A DNA stretch of 64,000 bases from Amorphoplanes friuliensis DSM 7358. GTDB taxonomy: Bacteria > Actinomycetota > Actinomycetes > Mycobacteriales > Micromonosporaceae. The notes below the pieces were generated by a model. That model was given only the letters and a program-made list of their open reading frames with translations, did no database searches and was not told the origin of the DNA. This document shows, in pieces, positions 8,572 through 17,495 of the stretch. How positions within the stretch are numbered: position 1 is the first letter of the stretch; each line of letters starts with the position of its first letter. The stretch spans positions 6,176,001 to 6,240,000 of the forward strand of contig NC_022657.1 of assembly GCF_000494755.1 (NCBI RefSeq), in the 5' to 3' direction. The position numbers and the translations under genes were made by a program.

Positions 8572-9108
8572 ATGCACCGCGACGACCTGCTGACCCAGGT
8601 TCGGATCTGCGCCCGCCTGCACGGCCGCAATCAAGCCAGACGCGTCGTCCGGGCGGTGATGCAGGCGCTGGAGAAACGTCTTTCCCCCACCGCATTCGCC
8701 GAGCTGGCCGCACAGCTGCCGGCTGACATCGGTGTCACGATGTCGGGCCGGCACATCGATCAGTGCACCGCCCAGCAGCTCATCCGTGAGGTCGCCGAGG
8801 AGTTGCACGTCCCTGAGCCCGACGCCGCCTTCTACCTGCGCGTGACGTTCGAGCAGCTCAACGCCTTCTGCCGCGGCGTGACCCCGGCTCAGCTCGCCGC
8901 GTTGTTGCCCGGCGACCTGCGGGGTCTGCTGTCCGCCCGCTCGGCCGACCCGGCACAGCGGCCCCGGCAGTTCGTGCTGTTGCTGGCGCCGGCCGTCGCG
9001 ACGCTCACCCTGAAGGCACCGGACCGGGAGCCCACGCCCCAGCCGGTACGCCGCAAGGTGCGGGCGGCGCTGCCCAACGCCGCCCTCACCTCGTCAGCCG
9101 AGTCGTAA
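8572..9108 (+). CDS. DUF2267 domain protein
   Basis: A 178-residue protein. The repeated helical pattern RVVRAVMQALEKRLSPTAFA, then AQLPADIG, fits DUF2267: two related halves of about 60 residues, with RVTFEQLNAFCRGVTPAQLA beginning the second. The C-terminus is a Pro/Arg-rich tail. DUF2267 proteins often sit with stress genes and their function is not established. The sigma-B-like promoter upstream supports a stress role, by inference. Confidence 0.8.
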   Translation: MHRDDLLTQVRICARLHGRNQARRVVRAVMQALEKRLSPTAFAELAAQLPADIGVTMSGRHIDQCTAQQLIREVAEELHVPEPDAAFYLRVTFEQLNAFCRGVTPAQLAALLPGDLRGLLSARSADPAQRPRQFVLLLAPAVATLTLKAPDREPTPQPVRRKVRAALPNAALTSSAES

Positions 9109-9119
9109 CGCAGGACTTG

Positions 9120-10592
9120 CTATTTGCCGCCGGCCGCGGTCCAGCACTGCCGCCGGCCCTGGCAGACGCTCATGCCCTTGACCGTTGCCGCCAGCTTCGT
9201 CCGGGTGTCCGGCGCCAGCGTGCCGGCGATGTTGTTCAGCATGTCAGGGTCCGCCTTGCGGTCGTAGTACTCGCTGGTCCCGTCCGCGTACTCGACGTAG
9301 GTGTACGTGCTGGTCCGGATGGCCTCGTAGGTGGCCGGGTTGCCACCGTTCTTCGCCGGCCGGTCCGGGTCGGCCGGGTCGGTGTTCGGGCCGTGATGCT
9401 CGACCAGCGAGGTCGTACGCCACCCGGCGCTGGATTCCCCGCGCAGCAACGGCACCAGGCTGCTGCCGTCCACTTCGGACGGTGTGGTCGCACCGGCCAG
9501 GGCTTCGAAGGTCGGCCGCAGATCGACGTTCTCCGCGGCCTCGGTGACCGTCCGGCCCGCGCCGACACCCGGGCCGGCCACGATCAGCGGCACGTTCACG
9601 TCGGTGTCGAACGCCGTCTGCTTGCCGGGGGTCATTCTGTACTCCCCCATGTGGAACCCGTTGTCGGAGCTGAACACGATGATCGTGTTGTCGGCCACGC
9701 CGGCCTTCTCGAGGGTGTCCTGGATCGAGCCGATCATCCGGTCGACCGACTGCACCGCCTGGGCCCGCTTGCGGAAGTCCGTGTCGATCTTCTTCTTCTC
9801 GTCGGCGGTGAGGGGCTCACGCCCGGCGAGGTACTTCGGCGGGTCGGCAGGCAGCTTGTCGAAGGCCGGTCCGCGCGGCGCGGTCAGCCCGGGGAACTTG
9901 TCCTTGTCCTCCGGCGCCGGGGTGAACGGGCCGTGCGGCGTGAACGTGGCCACCTCGAGCAGGAACGGGCTCTTCGCAGCGACCGAGTCGGTGATGAACT
10001 TCGTGGCCTTACCGCTGACGACCGTGGTCAGGTAGTCCCCGGGCGCCTTGCCGTAGTGCTTGACCTGGTCGTTCTCGAGGAGGTTGTAGTCGTACTGGCC
10101 GTAGGCGTTGCCCGCGACGTCCCACTCGGTCCAGCCGGGCGGGACGTACTTGTCCTTCGGCAGGTATTCGTTGAGGTACTTGCCCATCATCGCGGTGCGG
10201 TAGTCCGCCTGCTGCAGCGACGTGGCGAAGGTCGACTTCTCCTCGCCGTTTTTCTTGAACGTGGTGAAGCCGCCGTCCTTGCCGCCGTTCGTGAAGATCC
10301 CGGTGTTGTGCGGGTAACGACCGGTGAAGATCGACGACCGCGACGGGCAGCACAGCGAGTCGGTGACCGTGTAGTTGGCGAACGAGGTGCCCTTCTTCGC
10401 CAGCGCCTGGACGTGCGGCATGTACTGCACGAGGTTCGACGCCAGGTCGTCGGTCAGGACAAAGACGATGTTGGGCCGGTCGGTGTCCGGGCCGCCGTCG
10501 CCGGAGCCGGGCAGGCGTGGGTCGCACGCGGACAGCCCGGCAACGACGGTCATCGCGGAGAGCACTGCGGTGGTACGCCGGAGCAAAGTCAT
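9120..10592 (-). CDS. Secreted lipoprotein sulfatase (arylsulfatase family)
   Basis: A 490-residue sulfatase. The lipobox LSAC puts the lipidated cysteine near residue 23. The catalytic domain begins PNIVFVLTDDL, with metal ligands in the Asp pair. CCPSR at residues 81-85 is the CxPSR sequence whose first Cys becomes formylglycine. SSDNGFHMGEYRMTPGKQ supplies the C-terminal metal and active-site residues. It hydrolyses sulfate esters outside the membrane; a carbohydrate or aryl substrate cannot be told apart. Activity needs a formylglycine-generating enzyme, not encoded here. Confidence 0.92.
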   Translation of the reverse strand: MTLLRRTTAVLSAMTVVAGLSACDPRLPGSGDGGPDTDRPNIVFVLTDDLASNLVQYMPHVQALAKKGTSFANYTVTDSLCCPSRSSIFTGRYPHNTGIFTNGGKDGGFTTFKKNGEEKSTFATSLQQADYRTAMMGKYLNEYLPKDKYVPPGWTEWDVAGNAYGQYDYNLLENDQVKHYGKAPGDYLTTVVSGKATKFITDSVAAKSPFLLEVATFTPHGPFTPAPEDKDKFPGLTAPRGPAFDKLPADPPKYLAGREPLTADEKKKIDTDFRKRAQAVQSVDRMIGSIQDTLEKAGVADNTIIVFSSDNGFHMGEYRMTPGKQTAFDTDVNVPLIVAGPGVGAGRTVTEAAENVDLRPTFEALAGATTPSEVDGSSLVPLLRGESSAGWRTTSLVEHHGPNTDPADPDRPAKNGGNPATYEAIRTSTYTYVEYADGTSEYYDRKADPDMLNNIAGTLAPDTRTKLAATVKGMSVCQGRRQCWTAAGGK

Positions 10593-10658
10593 GCCCCGGA
10601 CGCTAGGGACGCAGCGCTGGAGGAACGTCAGGGCGACGTTCGGGCTCCGTAAGGGACG

Positions 10659-11015
10659 TCAGCGGCGGGCCAGGCGGCGCTCGCCGGCCGCACCGGTCGC
10701 GTACGGGAGGTTGTAATGGGCGAAGACCGCCGGCTCGTCGGCGGCCGTGAGTTCGCCGTCGAGGTCGATGGTCGGCGCGTCGCCCACGAGCTTCTTGTCG
10801 AAGCGCACGCGGACCGCGGACGGGGTGACCGTGGCGCCCGCGAGGGGGACAAAAGCGAGGCGGTGGCGGCCGATGATGCCGATCTGCACCGTGACGAAGG
10901 CGGGTTCGTCGGTGGCGGTGTCGAAGTAGATCGCTTCCAGACTGCCGATCTTGTCGCCGTCGGGATCGATGACCTTCTCGCCACGCCAGTCACGGAGATT
11001 CTCTGCAGGGAACAT
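10659..11015 (-). CDS. PRC-barrel domain protein
   Basis: A PRC-barrel protein of 118 residues from ATG 11015. RGEKVIDPDGDKIGSLEAIYFD and EPAFVTVQIGIIGRHRLAFVPL form the barrel, and a second half follows (VRVRFDKKLVGDAPTID). The frame can be extended to a TTG at 11048; neither start has a convincing ribosome binding site. PRC-barrel proteins of this type are usually cytosolic and stress-linked in actinobacteria, with no known reaction. Confidence 0.75.
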   Translation of the reverse strand: MFPAENLRDWRGEKVIDPDGDKIGSLEAIYFDTATDEPAFVTVQIGIIGRHRLAFVPLAGATVTPSAVRVRFDKKLVGDAPTIDLDGELTAADEPAVFAHYNLPYATGAAGERRLARR

Positions 11016-11096
11016 GTCACCGGGGTGCCCGTGGCCGTGGGTGCGCAAACCAGCACTGAGCAGGCGGGACGACTACGCTGCGGGCATGGTGCAGGT

Positions 11097-11504
11097 GTGA
11101 AGCCCGGCTGGCCGGCGCTGCGGCGCGAGATCAGCGTCGCGGGGCCGCGTACCGTCGAGGAGGTCTGGGACCGCTATGTCCGGCCCCGGCGGTGGCCGGA
11201 ATGGTCACCGCAGATCCGCTCGGTCGACTATGCCGGCGAGCGGCTCGCGCCGGGCACCTCGGGTGTGGTTCGCGGGCCCGGTGGTCTGCCGGTGCGTTTC
11301 CAGATCCTCGCCGTCCACGACACCGACCCGGTCCGCACCTGGTCCTGGACCGCGTCGGCGGCCGGGGTGCGGCTGGCCCTGCTGCACACGGTCGAGGCGA
11401 CGGCGGGCGGCACCCGGACCCGGCTGACGATCGTCGGCTTCGGACCCGTGGTGCTCGCCTACCTGCCGCTCGCCCGGCTCGCCCTGTCACGCCTGGTGCG
11501 CTGA
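11097..11504 (+). CDS. SRPBCC-family (polyketide cyclase/START-like) protein
   Basis: A 135-residue single-domain protein. VAGPRTVEEVWDRYVRPRRWPEWSPQI is the opening strand-helix of the SRPBCC fold, and DTDPVRTWSWTASAAGVRLALLHTVEA is the central sheet. These proteins bind hydrophobic ligands in a deep pocket; the ligand is unknown. The start is taken as GTG 11097. The last 18 bp overlap the 3' end of the convergent CocE-type gene. Confidence 0.72.
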   Translation: MKPGWPALRREISVAGPRTVEEVWDRYVRPRRWPEWSPQIRSVDYAGERLAPGTSGVVRGPGGLPVRFQILAVHDTDPVRTWSWTASAAGVRLALLHTVEATAGGTRTRLTIVGFGPVVLAYLPLARLALSRLVR

Positions 11505-13169
11505 GCCCAGCACGGGCAGGACGATCTGTGACGGGTGCGCCTCGTCGTGGAAGACCTCGAAGGCGTTCGTGCGACCCGTGGTGGCCGTGCCGAACGGCTC
11601 GCCGGTGCCCATGTTGCGGGCGTACCGGGGGAACGCACCCCCGCTGACCTGCACGCGGAGCCGGTGCCCGGCCCGGACCCGGTAGGCGGTCGGGAACAGC
11701 GCCACGTCGACGGTCAGCACGCCGTCGTCACCGGCCGTCACGTCGTCGGCCGGGACGGTGCGGGGGTCGAGGCGCCGGATGCCGTCGACCACGTTGCGGG
11801 AGACACCCTTGGCGTCGACGTCGCACAGCCGGACAAACACGTCGGCGTACGGGAGCTCGGTCCGGACGTGGATCCGGGCCTTGACCGGTCCGACCAGGTC
11901 GAGGGGGGCGCTCAGCGGCGGGCCGGTGAAGACCAGGACGTCGGGGCGGCGTTCGACCTCGGCGTTGTCGGCCTGCTTGCCCGGCGGCTGCAGCAGCGGG
12001 CCGCCGACCGTCGGCGTGGGGTCGGCGGGGTCGTAGGTGAAGCGGGCCGGCGCGACCTCGCCGCCCTCGGGTGACGGGCTCAGCGTGCCACCGGCCCGCA
12101 GGTGCTGCACCTGCTCCTGCGTCGTCGCCGGGGGCCACTGGTCGAAGTTCAGCCACCGCCCGGCCTGCTGCAGGAAGACGCGCACGGGGGCGCCGGAGGG
12201 TGCCGGGCCGCCGCGCAGGTGGTGGTCCAGCCACTTCACGTCGGTGCGGGCGATCATCCGCAGCTCACCGGGCTCGCCGTGCAGCCACGGCCCGACCACG
12301 ATCCGCGCCGGGACGCCGGCCGCCCGCAGCGCGGTGTAATCGGTGAGCTGGCCGGCCAGGAACAGGTCCCACCAGCCGGTCACCATGCTCACCGGCGGCA
12401 TCCGGGTCAGGTCGGCGCCGTTGTGGTCGGCCTGCGACCAGAAGGTGTCGGCCGGCTCGCCGTGGGCGACGAAGTCCCGCCAGAACGGCACCGGCGCACC
12501 GGCGACGGACACGTCGGCGGCCTGCAGCGGCAGCCGGCGCAGCCCCCGGCTGACCTTGGCGCGGACGCGGGGATCGGGCAGTCCACCGAGCAGCCCGCCG
12601 CGCTCCTGCCGGCCGATGGAGGCCGACCAGCTCAGACCGGTGTGGATCTGCGGTGCACCGTGGTCGTAGAACAGCGTGCTGGTCACCCGCGACGAGGTGA
12701 TGTGCGGCGAGACGCAGGTCAGCGGCGGATCGACGTACGGGGCGACGGCCCACTGGGTGTGCCCGAAGTAGCTGGCGCCGGTCATCGCGACGCGCCCGTC
12801 GCACCACGGCTGCTCGTGCAGCCAGGCGACCGTGGCCAGGCCGTCGTCGTGCTCGGTGGTGAACGGCCGGAACTGCCCGCCCGACCCGAACGTCCCCCGC
12901 GTGGCCTGCGTGAACACCTGGAAACCGCGGCGGGCGAGCGGGGCGGCGAACATCTGGCCGTAGAGACCACCGCGGCCGTACGGCACGCGGATGAGCACCA
13001 CCGGCAGCGCCTGCTCGGGCCCGGCCGGTCGATAGTGGTCCGCCAGCAGCGTGACACCGTCGGGCATCCGCACCGCCACGTCCCGCCGGACCTCGTACGG
13101 GACCGCTCGGGCGGGCAGCCCCAGCGCCAGATCCGCGGCCAGCCCTGCCACCCGGGTCAACTTGGTCAT
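11487..13169 (-). CDS. CocE/NonD-family alpha/beta hydrolase (acyl esterase)
   Basis: A 560-residue hydrolase. The N-terminal alpha/beta domain carries MPDGVTLLADHYRP, and GASYFGHTQW holds the nucleophile serine. A lid and a C-terminal jelly-roll (X-Pro dipeptidyl-peptidase C-terminal type) end with ARNMGTGEPFGTATTGRTNAFEVFHDEAHPSQIVLPV. The start is ATG 13169, with an AAGGAAGGGGG run upstream; an extension to 13265 would overlap the divergent GH31 leader. Family members act as esterases or peptidases on acyl and beta-lactam-like substrates. Confidence 0.85.
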   Translation of the reverse strand: MTKLTRVAGLAADLALGLPARAVPYEVRRDVAVRMPDGVTLLADHYRPAGPEQALPVVLIRVPYGRGGLYGQMFAAPLARRGFQVFTQATRGTFGSGGQFRPFTTEHDDGLATVAWLHEQPWCDGRVAMTGASYFGHTQWAVAPYVDPPLTCVSPHITSSRVTSTLFYDHGAPQIHTGLSWSASIGRQERGGLLGGLPDPRVRAKVSRGLRRLPLQAADVSVAGAPVPFWRDFVAHGEPADTFWSQADHNGADLTRMPPVSMVTGWWDLFLAGQLTDYTALRAAGVPARIVVGPWLHGEPGELRMIARTDVKWLDHHLRGGPAPSGAPVRVFLQQAGRWLNFDQWPPATTQEQVQHLRAGGTLSPSPEGGEVAPARFTYDPADPTPTVGGPLLQPPGKQADNAEVERRPDVLVFTGPPLSAPLDLVGPVKARIHVRTELPYADVFVRLCDVDAKGVSRNVVDGIRRLDPRTVPADDVTAGDDGVLTVDVALFPTAYRVRAGHRLRVQVSGGAFPRYARNMGTGEPFGTATTGRTNAFEVFHDEAHPSQIVLPVLGSAHQA

Positions 13170-13287
13170 GAGTCGAACATAACGCCCCCTTCCTTGATCA
13201 CCCGGCTCTTGATCCATTGACTTCTGTTGCCGCCGGGTGTCAGCGTTGTCATCGAAAAGTTTCATTCGCTACCGATGGGGTGCGACT

Positions 13288-16092
13288 GTGCGCGATTTTG
13301 TTCGGCGAAGGGTCGCCGCTGTGGCCGCCCTGGCCCTGGTGACGGGTGGCGTGGTGCTGTCCCCCTCCTCACCGGCCCAGGCCACCGCCAAGAAGCTGCA
13401 GACGATCAGCGCGGGGAAGGCCCGCTTCCAGGTGCTCTCACCGACGCTGATCAGGACCGAGTACTCCCCCGGTGGCAAGTTCACCGACGGCTCCACCTTC
13501 AACGTGATCGGCCGCAACGGCTTCTCACCCACACGCTTCACCAAGCGGGTCTCGCAGGGCTGGCTGACGATCGAGACGGCCGCGGCGACCCTGCGCTACC
13601 GGCTCGGGTCCGGGCCGTTCACCGACGACAACCTCACGGTACGGCTGAAGTCCGGCAAGCAGACCGTGACCGCCGCACCCTGGGCCGGACTGGGCGCCCC
13701 TGACTGCGTACCGGGTGCTCTGTGTGAGGCCGAGGCGCTCGCCCTCAACGGTCTGAGCGTGGGAACCGACCACCGCGACTACACCGGCCGGGGCTTTGCG
13801 GCCGGCTTCGAGGGCACCGGCACGTCGCTCACGTTTGCCGTCACCCCCGCCGCCGCGGGCGCTCAGCAGCTCTCGGTCCGCTACGCCAACAGCACCGGCG
13901 GGGACGGCCAGAACGTCGCCCGCACGCTGACCGTCACGGTCGATGGCGTCGCGTCCGGCACGCTGACGTTGCCGCCGACCGCGAACTGGGACACCTGGGC
14001 GCTCGCCACGGTGCCGCTGACCCTGACGGCCGGCCGCCACGAGATCAGTCTCGTCCGGACGGCGACCGACTCCGGCAACGTCAACGTGGACAGCCTGGCG
14101 GTGCTCGCGCCCGGAGCCGCGTACCCCGCACCCACGCCGCCCAGCCCGCAGCCGTGCGCGTTCGGCGCCGTCTGCGAGGCCGACACCGGCACCCTGACCG
14201 GTGGCTCGCGGCTCGCCGACGACCACAACGGGTATTCCGGCGACGGGTTCGTGGCCGGGATGGAACGTACCGGGGCCGGGGTCGCCCTGACCGTGACCGG
14301 CGTGCCCGCCGCGGGTGACTACCGCGTGCAACTGCGCTACGCCAACGGGCCGGCCGGCGCCCAGCCGGTGCAGACCCGGACGATGAGCGTGACCGCGAAC
14401 GATGCCGCACCCGTCACCGCCACCCTGCCGCCGACGAGTGGATGGGACTACTGGCGTACCGAATCGGTCGTGGTGTCCCTGAAGGCCGGGACCAACACCG
14501 TGGCGCTGGGCTGCCCGACCGACCAGAGCTGCAACGTCAACCTGGACACGGTGGCGGTCGCCGCGAAGAACGCGCCGCTGCTCGCCCCGCACGCACCGCT
14601 CGGCGGGTACCGGCGTGGCCTGGACAACGTCAACGGCGGCGCGCGCACCTACGGCGGGCTGCTCTACCAGGACGGCTGGTCGCTGCTCGACGACTCGGCC
14701 TCCGCGCTCTACCGCCCGGCCACCCGGACGGTGACACAGCGCCCCACCGCAGGTCAGGACGGGTACGTCTTCGCCTACGGCCAGGACTACCGCCGCGGTC
14801 TGCGGGAGCTGTCGACCCTGACCGGGCCGACCAAGCTGCTCCCCCGCTGGGCCTACGGCGTCTGGTACTCGGAGTACTTCGACCGCACGGCCGCCGAGTT
14901 CGAGGCGATCGTGGCCCGCTTCAAGAGCGAAGGTGTACCCCTGGACGCCCTGGTCGTCGACACCGACTTCAAGGCGCCCGACAAGTGGAACGGCTGGTCG
15001 ATCGACCCCACCCGCATCCCGGACTGGAAGACGTTCGCCGCCCGCCTGCGCTCCCAGGGTGTCCACACCGGCCTCAACATCCACCCGAGCATCCTGGGCT
15101 CCGACCCGCACTTCGCCGGGGCGCAGCAGATCGCCAAGGGCAAGCTCCAGAAGACCGGCTGCAACGGCGGCCCCGACTGCTACGTCTTCGACTTCGGCGA
15201 CGCCGACCAGCTGAAGGCCTACCTCTGGCTCCACGACCAGATGGGCGCCGAGGGCCTCGACTTCTGGTGGCTCGACTGGTGCTGCGACGCCTCCCGCTCC
15301 ACCCTGCCCGGCGTCACCCCCGACGCCTGGATCAACCAGCAGTACGCCGACCAGACCGGTTTTGCGTTCTCCCGCGCGTACGGGTCGCTGCAGGCCGGCG
15401 GTTACGGCAACCCGGGCCCGGTCGCGACCGGCCCCTGGGCCGACAAACGCACCACCCTGCACTTCACCGGCGACACGATCTCCAACTGGGAAACCCTGCG
15501 CTACGAGGTCGGCTACACCCCGGGCGAGTCGGCCGCGACCGGCCTGGCCGCGGTCAGCCACGACATCGGCGGCCACACCGGAGGCCTCCAGGAGCCGGGT
15601 TCCGAACCGGGCAGCACCAAACTCCCGGACGACCTCTACGCCCGCTGGGTCCAGATGGGTACCTTCCAGCCCATCGACCGCCTCCACTCCAACCACAGCG
15701 ACCGCCTGCCCTGGCAGTACGGCGCGGCCGCGAACGCCTCGGCCAAGAAGTTCCTCAACCTCCGCAAAAAACTCCAGCCCTACACGTACGCCGCCGCCGC
15801 GGAAGCCACCCGCACCGGCACCCCGATCGTCCGCGCGATGTACCTCGCGTATCCCGGCGAGCAGGAGGCGTACTCGACCGCCGGCAGCCAGTACCTCTAC
15901 GGCCCGGACCTGCTGGTCGCCCCGGTAACCACCCCGGGCCCCACGGCGTCGACCACGGTGTGGTTCCCGCCGGGCAACACCTGGACGGACTACTTCACCG
16001 GCAAGCGGTACGCAGGCGGCACCACCGCCTCGATCGCGACGACCCTCGACACCATGCCGGTCTTCGTCCGCTCCACCGCCAAACGCCCATGA
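13288..16092 (+). CDS. Secreted GH31-family glycosidase with two CBM35 modules
   Basis: About 934 residues from GTG 13288 (GTG 13237 is possible). A signal peptide (VRDFVRRRVAAVAALALVTGG, cleaved near PAQA) precedes a GH31 N-terminal beta-sandwich. Two CBM35-like modules follow, at about residues 130-275 and 280-425; each has ANW or GW with D-W/Y, then SxxVNVDSLAV or SCNVNLDTVAV. Then comes the GH31 barrel: DALVVDTDFKAPDKWNGW, FWWLDWCCD with the nucleophile Asp, and HFTGDTISNWE with the likely acid/base Asp. It should cleave alpha-linked glycans outside the cell. The CBM35 pair interrupts the N-terminal domain rather than being appended. Confidence 0.9.
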   Translation: MRDFVRRRVAAVAALALVTGGVVLSPSSPAQATAKKLQTISAGKARFQVLSPTLIRTEYSPGGKFTDGSTFNVIGRNGFSPTRFTKRVSQGWLTIETAAATLRYRLGSGPFTDDNLTVRLKSGKQTVTAAPWAGLGAPDCVPGALCEAEALALNGLSVGTDHRDYTGRGFAAGFEGTGTSLTFAVTPAAAGAQQLSVRYANSTGGDGQNVARTLTVTVDGVASGTLTLPPTANWDTWALATVPLTLTAGRHEISLVRTATDSGNVNVDSLAVLAPGAAYPAPTPPSPQPCAFGAVCEADTGTLTGGSRLADDHNGYSGDGFVAGMERTGAGVALTVTGVPAAGDYRVQLRYANGPAGAQPVQTRTMSVTANDAAPVTATLPPTSGWDYWRTESVVVSLKAGTNTVALGCPTDQSCNVNLDTVAVAAKNAPLLAPHAPLGGYRRGLDNVNGGARTYGGLLYQDGWSLLDDSASALYRPATRTVTQRPTAGQDGYVFAYGQDYRRGLRELSTLTGPTKLLPRWAYGVWYSEYFDRTAAEFEAIVARFKSEGVPLDALVVDTDFKAPDKWNGWSIDPTRIPDWKTFAARLRSQGVHTGLNIHPSILGSDPHFAGAQQIAKGKLQKTGCNGGPDCYVFDFGDADQLKAYLWLHDQMGAEGLDFWWLDWCCDASRSTLPGVTPDAWINQQYADQTGFAFSRAYGSLQAGGYGNPGPVATGPWADKRTTLHFTGDTISNWETLRYEVGYTPGESAATGLAAVSHDIGGHTGGLQEPGSEPGSTKLPDDLYARWVQMGTFQPIDRLHSNHSDRLPWQYGAAANASAKKFLNLRKKLQPYTYAAAAEATRTGTPIVRAMYLAYPGEQEAYSTAGSQYLYGPDLLVAPVTTPGPTASTTVWFPPGNTWTDYFTGKRYAGGTTASIATTLDTMPVFVRSTAKRP

Positions 16093-16095
16093 CAG

Positions 16096-16130
16096 CGAGG
16101 GTGCCGGGCCTCCCCGGCCCGGCACCCTCG
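16096..16130 (+). terminator. Strong hairpin terminator after the GH31 gene
   Basis: A perfect 15-bp stem (16096-16110 with 16116-16130) and a TCCCC loop begin 3 bp after the GH31 stop. There is no T-tract, as is usual in high-GC actinobacteria. Confidence 0.8.
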
Positions 16131-16158
16131 ACCACGCGTCTCGGTAGCGGCTGCGGGG

Positions 16159-16635
16159 TCAGGGACGTTCGCCTCGCAGGATGAGCAGTTCCTTCTCCGG
16201 GAACGCCATGCCGTCCCACAGCTGCTGGTAGCCGGCGGCGCCGTGCTCGTCCCACACGGCTTGAGCCATCCGCAGCACGGCCTGAGTCAGCACCTCGACA
16301 CGGATCCGTCCCGACCAACGGCGTTCCGCGGCTTTCCACGGGTCCTCCGCGGTCTCGGAGGCCAATACGACGATATCGACGCCGACATATTCGGCGGCGT
16401 TTCTGAACAGGAAGACGTGCGCTGAGGGTTCGTCGGACACCCAGGCGATCGTCGCGTTCGATCCTCGGCGCAGGTCGGCTGCTGCCCGCATGAGGCTTTG
16501 CAACCCGTGGTCGATGTAGGACGTGCGCACCTTCATCACGACGTCGTCGGCGCTCCAGGTGAGCCAGGCCCACCCGGTCTCACTCAAGGTCCAGCGCAGG
16601 TCCAGCCGATCGATGTCCACCGGCAATATAATCAT
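16159..16635 (-). CDS. Unknown protein, next to an immunity gene
   Basis: A 158-residue protein beginning MIILPVDIDRLDLRWTLSET. It contains SDDVVMKVRTSYIDHGLQSLMRAAADL-like alternation of strand and helix, and ends with FPEKELLILRGERP. I do not recognise the family. Its size, its predicted alpha/beta character and its position 44 bp downstream of an Imm1-like gene on the same strand would fit a second immunity-type protein, but that is a guess. Confidence 0.6.
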   Translation of the reverse strand: MIILPVDIDRLDLRWTLSETGWAWLTWSADDVVMKVRTSYIDHGLQSLMRAAADLRRGSNATIAWVSDEPSAHVFLFRNAAEYVGVDIVVLASETAEDPWKAAERRWSGRIRVEVLTQAVLRMAQAVWDEHGAAGYQQLWDGMAFPEKELLILRGERP

Positions 16636-16679
16636 GGCCGCTCGAGCACGACGGCAGGTTCATGGCGTCGAGAGCAGCC

Positions 16680-17075
16680 TCATACCTCGACCCAGGTCAG
16701 AAGCGAGGACAACTCGCCGTGCTCGCAGAAGTGCCGGACTGCTTCGACGGCATCCTTCACCCGCACCGCGGCGGACGGAGGAAACTCCGACCAGTGCCCG
16801 TAGTAGTGGAACACCACGCCTTCGCTGTCCTGCACCCGTGCGGACCCTTGGCTGATGAGGTACGGCGGCTCCTTGGATGCACGGACATAACTCAACACCG
16901 AGATCGCACGGCCCAATCCGATGGAGAGGCAGTCGCCATCGCCGACAGTGATGTCGGCGATCAACGGAAGGCGGGCCGCATCCTGCTCCGCCTCCGCAAG
17001 AGCGTGCCGGAACTCTTCCTCGCAGGTGACGAGGTGGCCGTCTTCGTCACTTCGCCACGTGATCTTGGCGCGCAA
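16680..17075 (-). CDS. Imm1-family immunity protein (orphan)
   Basis: A 131-residue protein started at TTG 17075, because AGGAGA lies 6 bp upstream; the frame remains open further back but loses protein character. VLSYVRASKEPPYLISQG, then FHYYGHWSEFPPSAAVRVKDAVEAVRHFCEHG and SSLLTWVEV, is the Imm1 pattern (FxYxGxWxEFP, then VRxFCxxGxLSxxLxW). Imm1 proteins neutralise polymorphic toxins, often deaminases. No toxin gene is adjacent, so this is an orphan that may defend against toxins of neighbouring cells. The assignment is by pattern, not by search. Confidence 0.65.
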   Translation of the reverse strand: MRAKITWRSDEDGHLVTCEEEFRHALAEAEQDAARLPLIADITVGDGDCLSIGLGRAISVLSYVRASKEPPYLISQGSARVQDSEGVVFHYYGHWSEFPPSAAVRVKDAVEAVRHFCEHGELSSLLTWVEV

Positions 17076-17153
17076 AATGGGTCTCCTGGGATCACAGTCG
17101 TGAGGGGCAAAGTCTCTAACTGGCGCCGGGCTTCGCTGCGTGGGAGGGTCCCG

Positions 17154-17495
17154 GTGGTGAGCGGGCGAACCTGGGATGGCGTGGACGCGGAGCATCTGGT
17201 GACGGTTACTGCGCTGGTGAAGCAGGTCCTGACCGCCCCGGATCCGTACGAGGTGGGTTATGAGCTTTGGGGCTGTTCCGCGCGGGCTGAGGGCCATCTG
17301 GCTGTCAACATGCAGCTGATCTGGGGCGCGCTGACCGACCGGGTGGAGTTGAAGCCGGAGGAGGGGCGGCAGGCCCGGGACGAGATGCGGCGCGCAGCGC
17401 AGGAGTGGCTGGCGCTCGATCCCGCCGACCGGGCCGCCGTCGAGCGATACCTGGACTACTGGGTTCACGACGTGTGTGGCTACTCCAGGGGCTGA
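17154..17495 (+). CDS. Unknown protein divergent from the Imm1-like gene
   Basis: A 113-residue, mostly helical, acidic protein. GTG 17154 or 17157 is chosen for the GGGAGGG at 17142-17148; the open frame runs further upstream but reads antisense through the Imm1 gene. It has YEVGYELWGCSARAEGHLAVN and ends ERYLDYWVHDVCGYSRG. No domain is recognised. The 16-bp overlap with the convergent SnoaL-like gene is at the 3' ends only. Confidence 0.55.
   Translation: MVSGRTWDGVDAEHLVTVTALVKQVLTAPDPYEVGYELWGCSARAEGHLAVNMQLIWGALTDRVELKPEEGRQARDEMRRAAQEWLALDPADRAAVERYLDYWVHDVCGYSRG

Noticed and set aside
13525..16125. 866-codon minus-strand open frame over the GH31 gene
   Set aside because: Low-complexity Gly/Val/Arg translation, no motif, fully antisense to a conserved secreted glycosidase.
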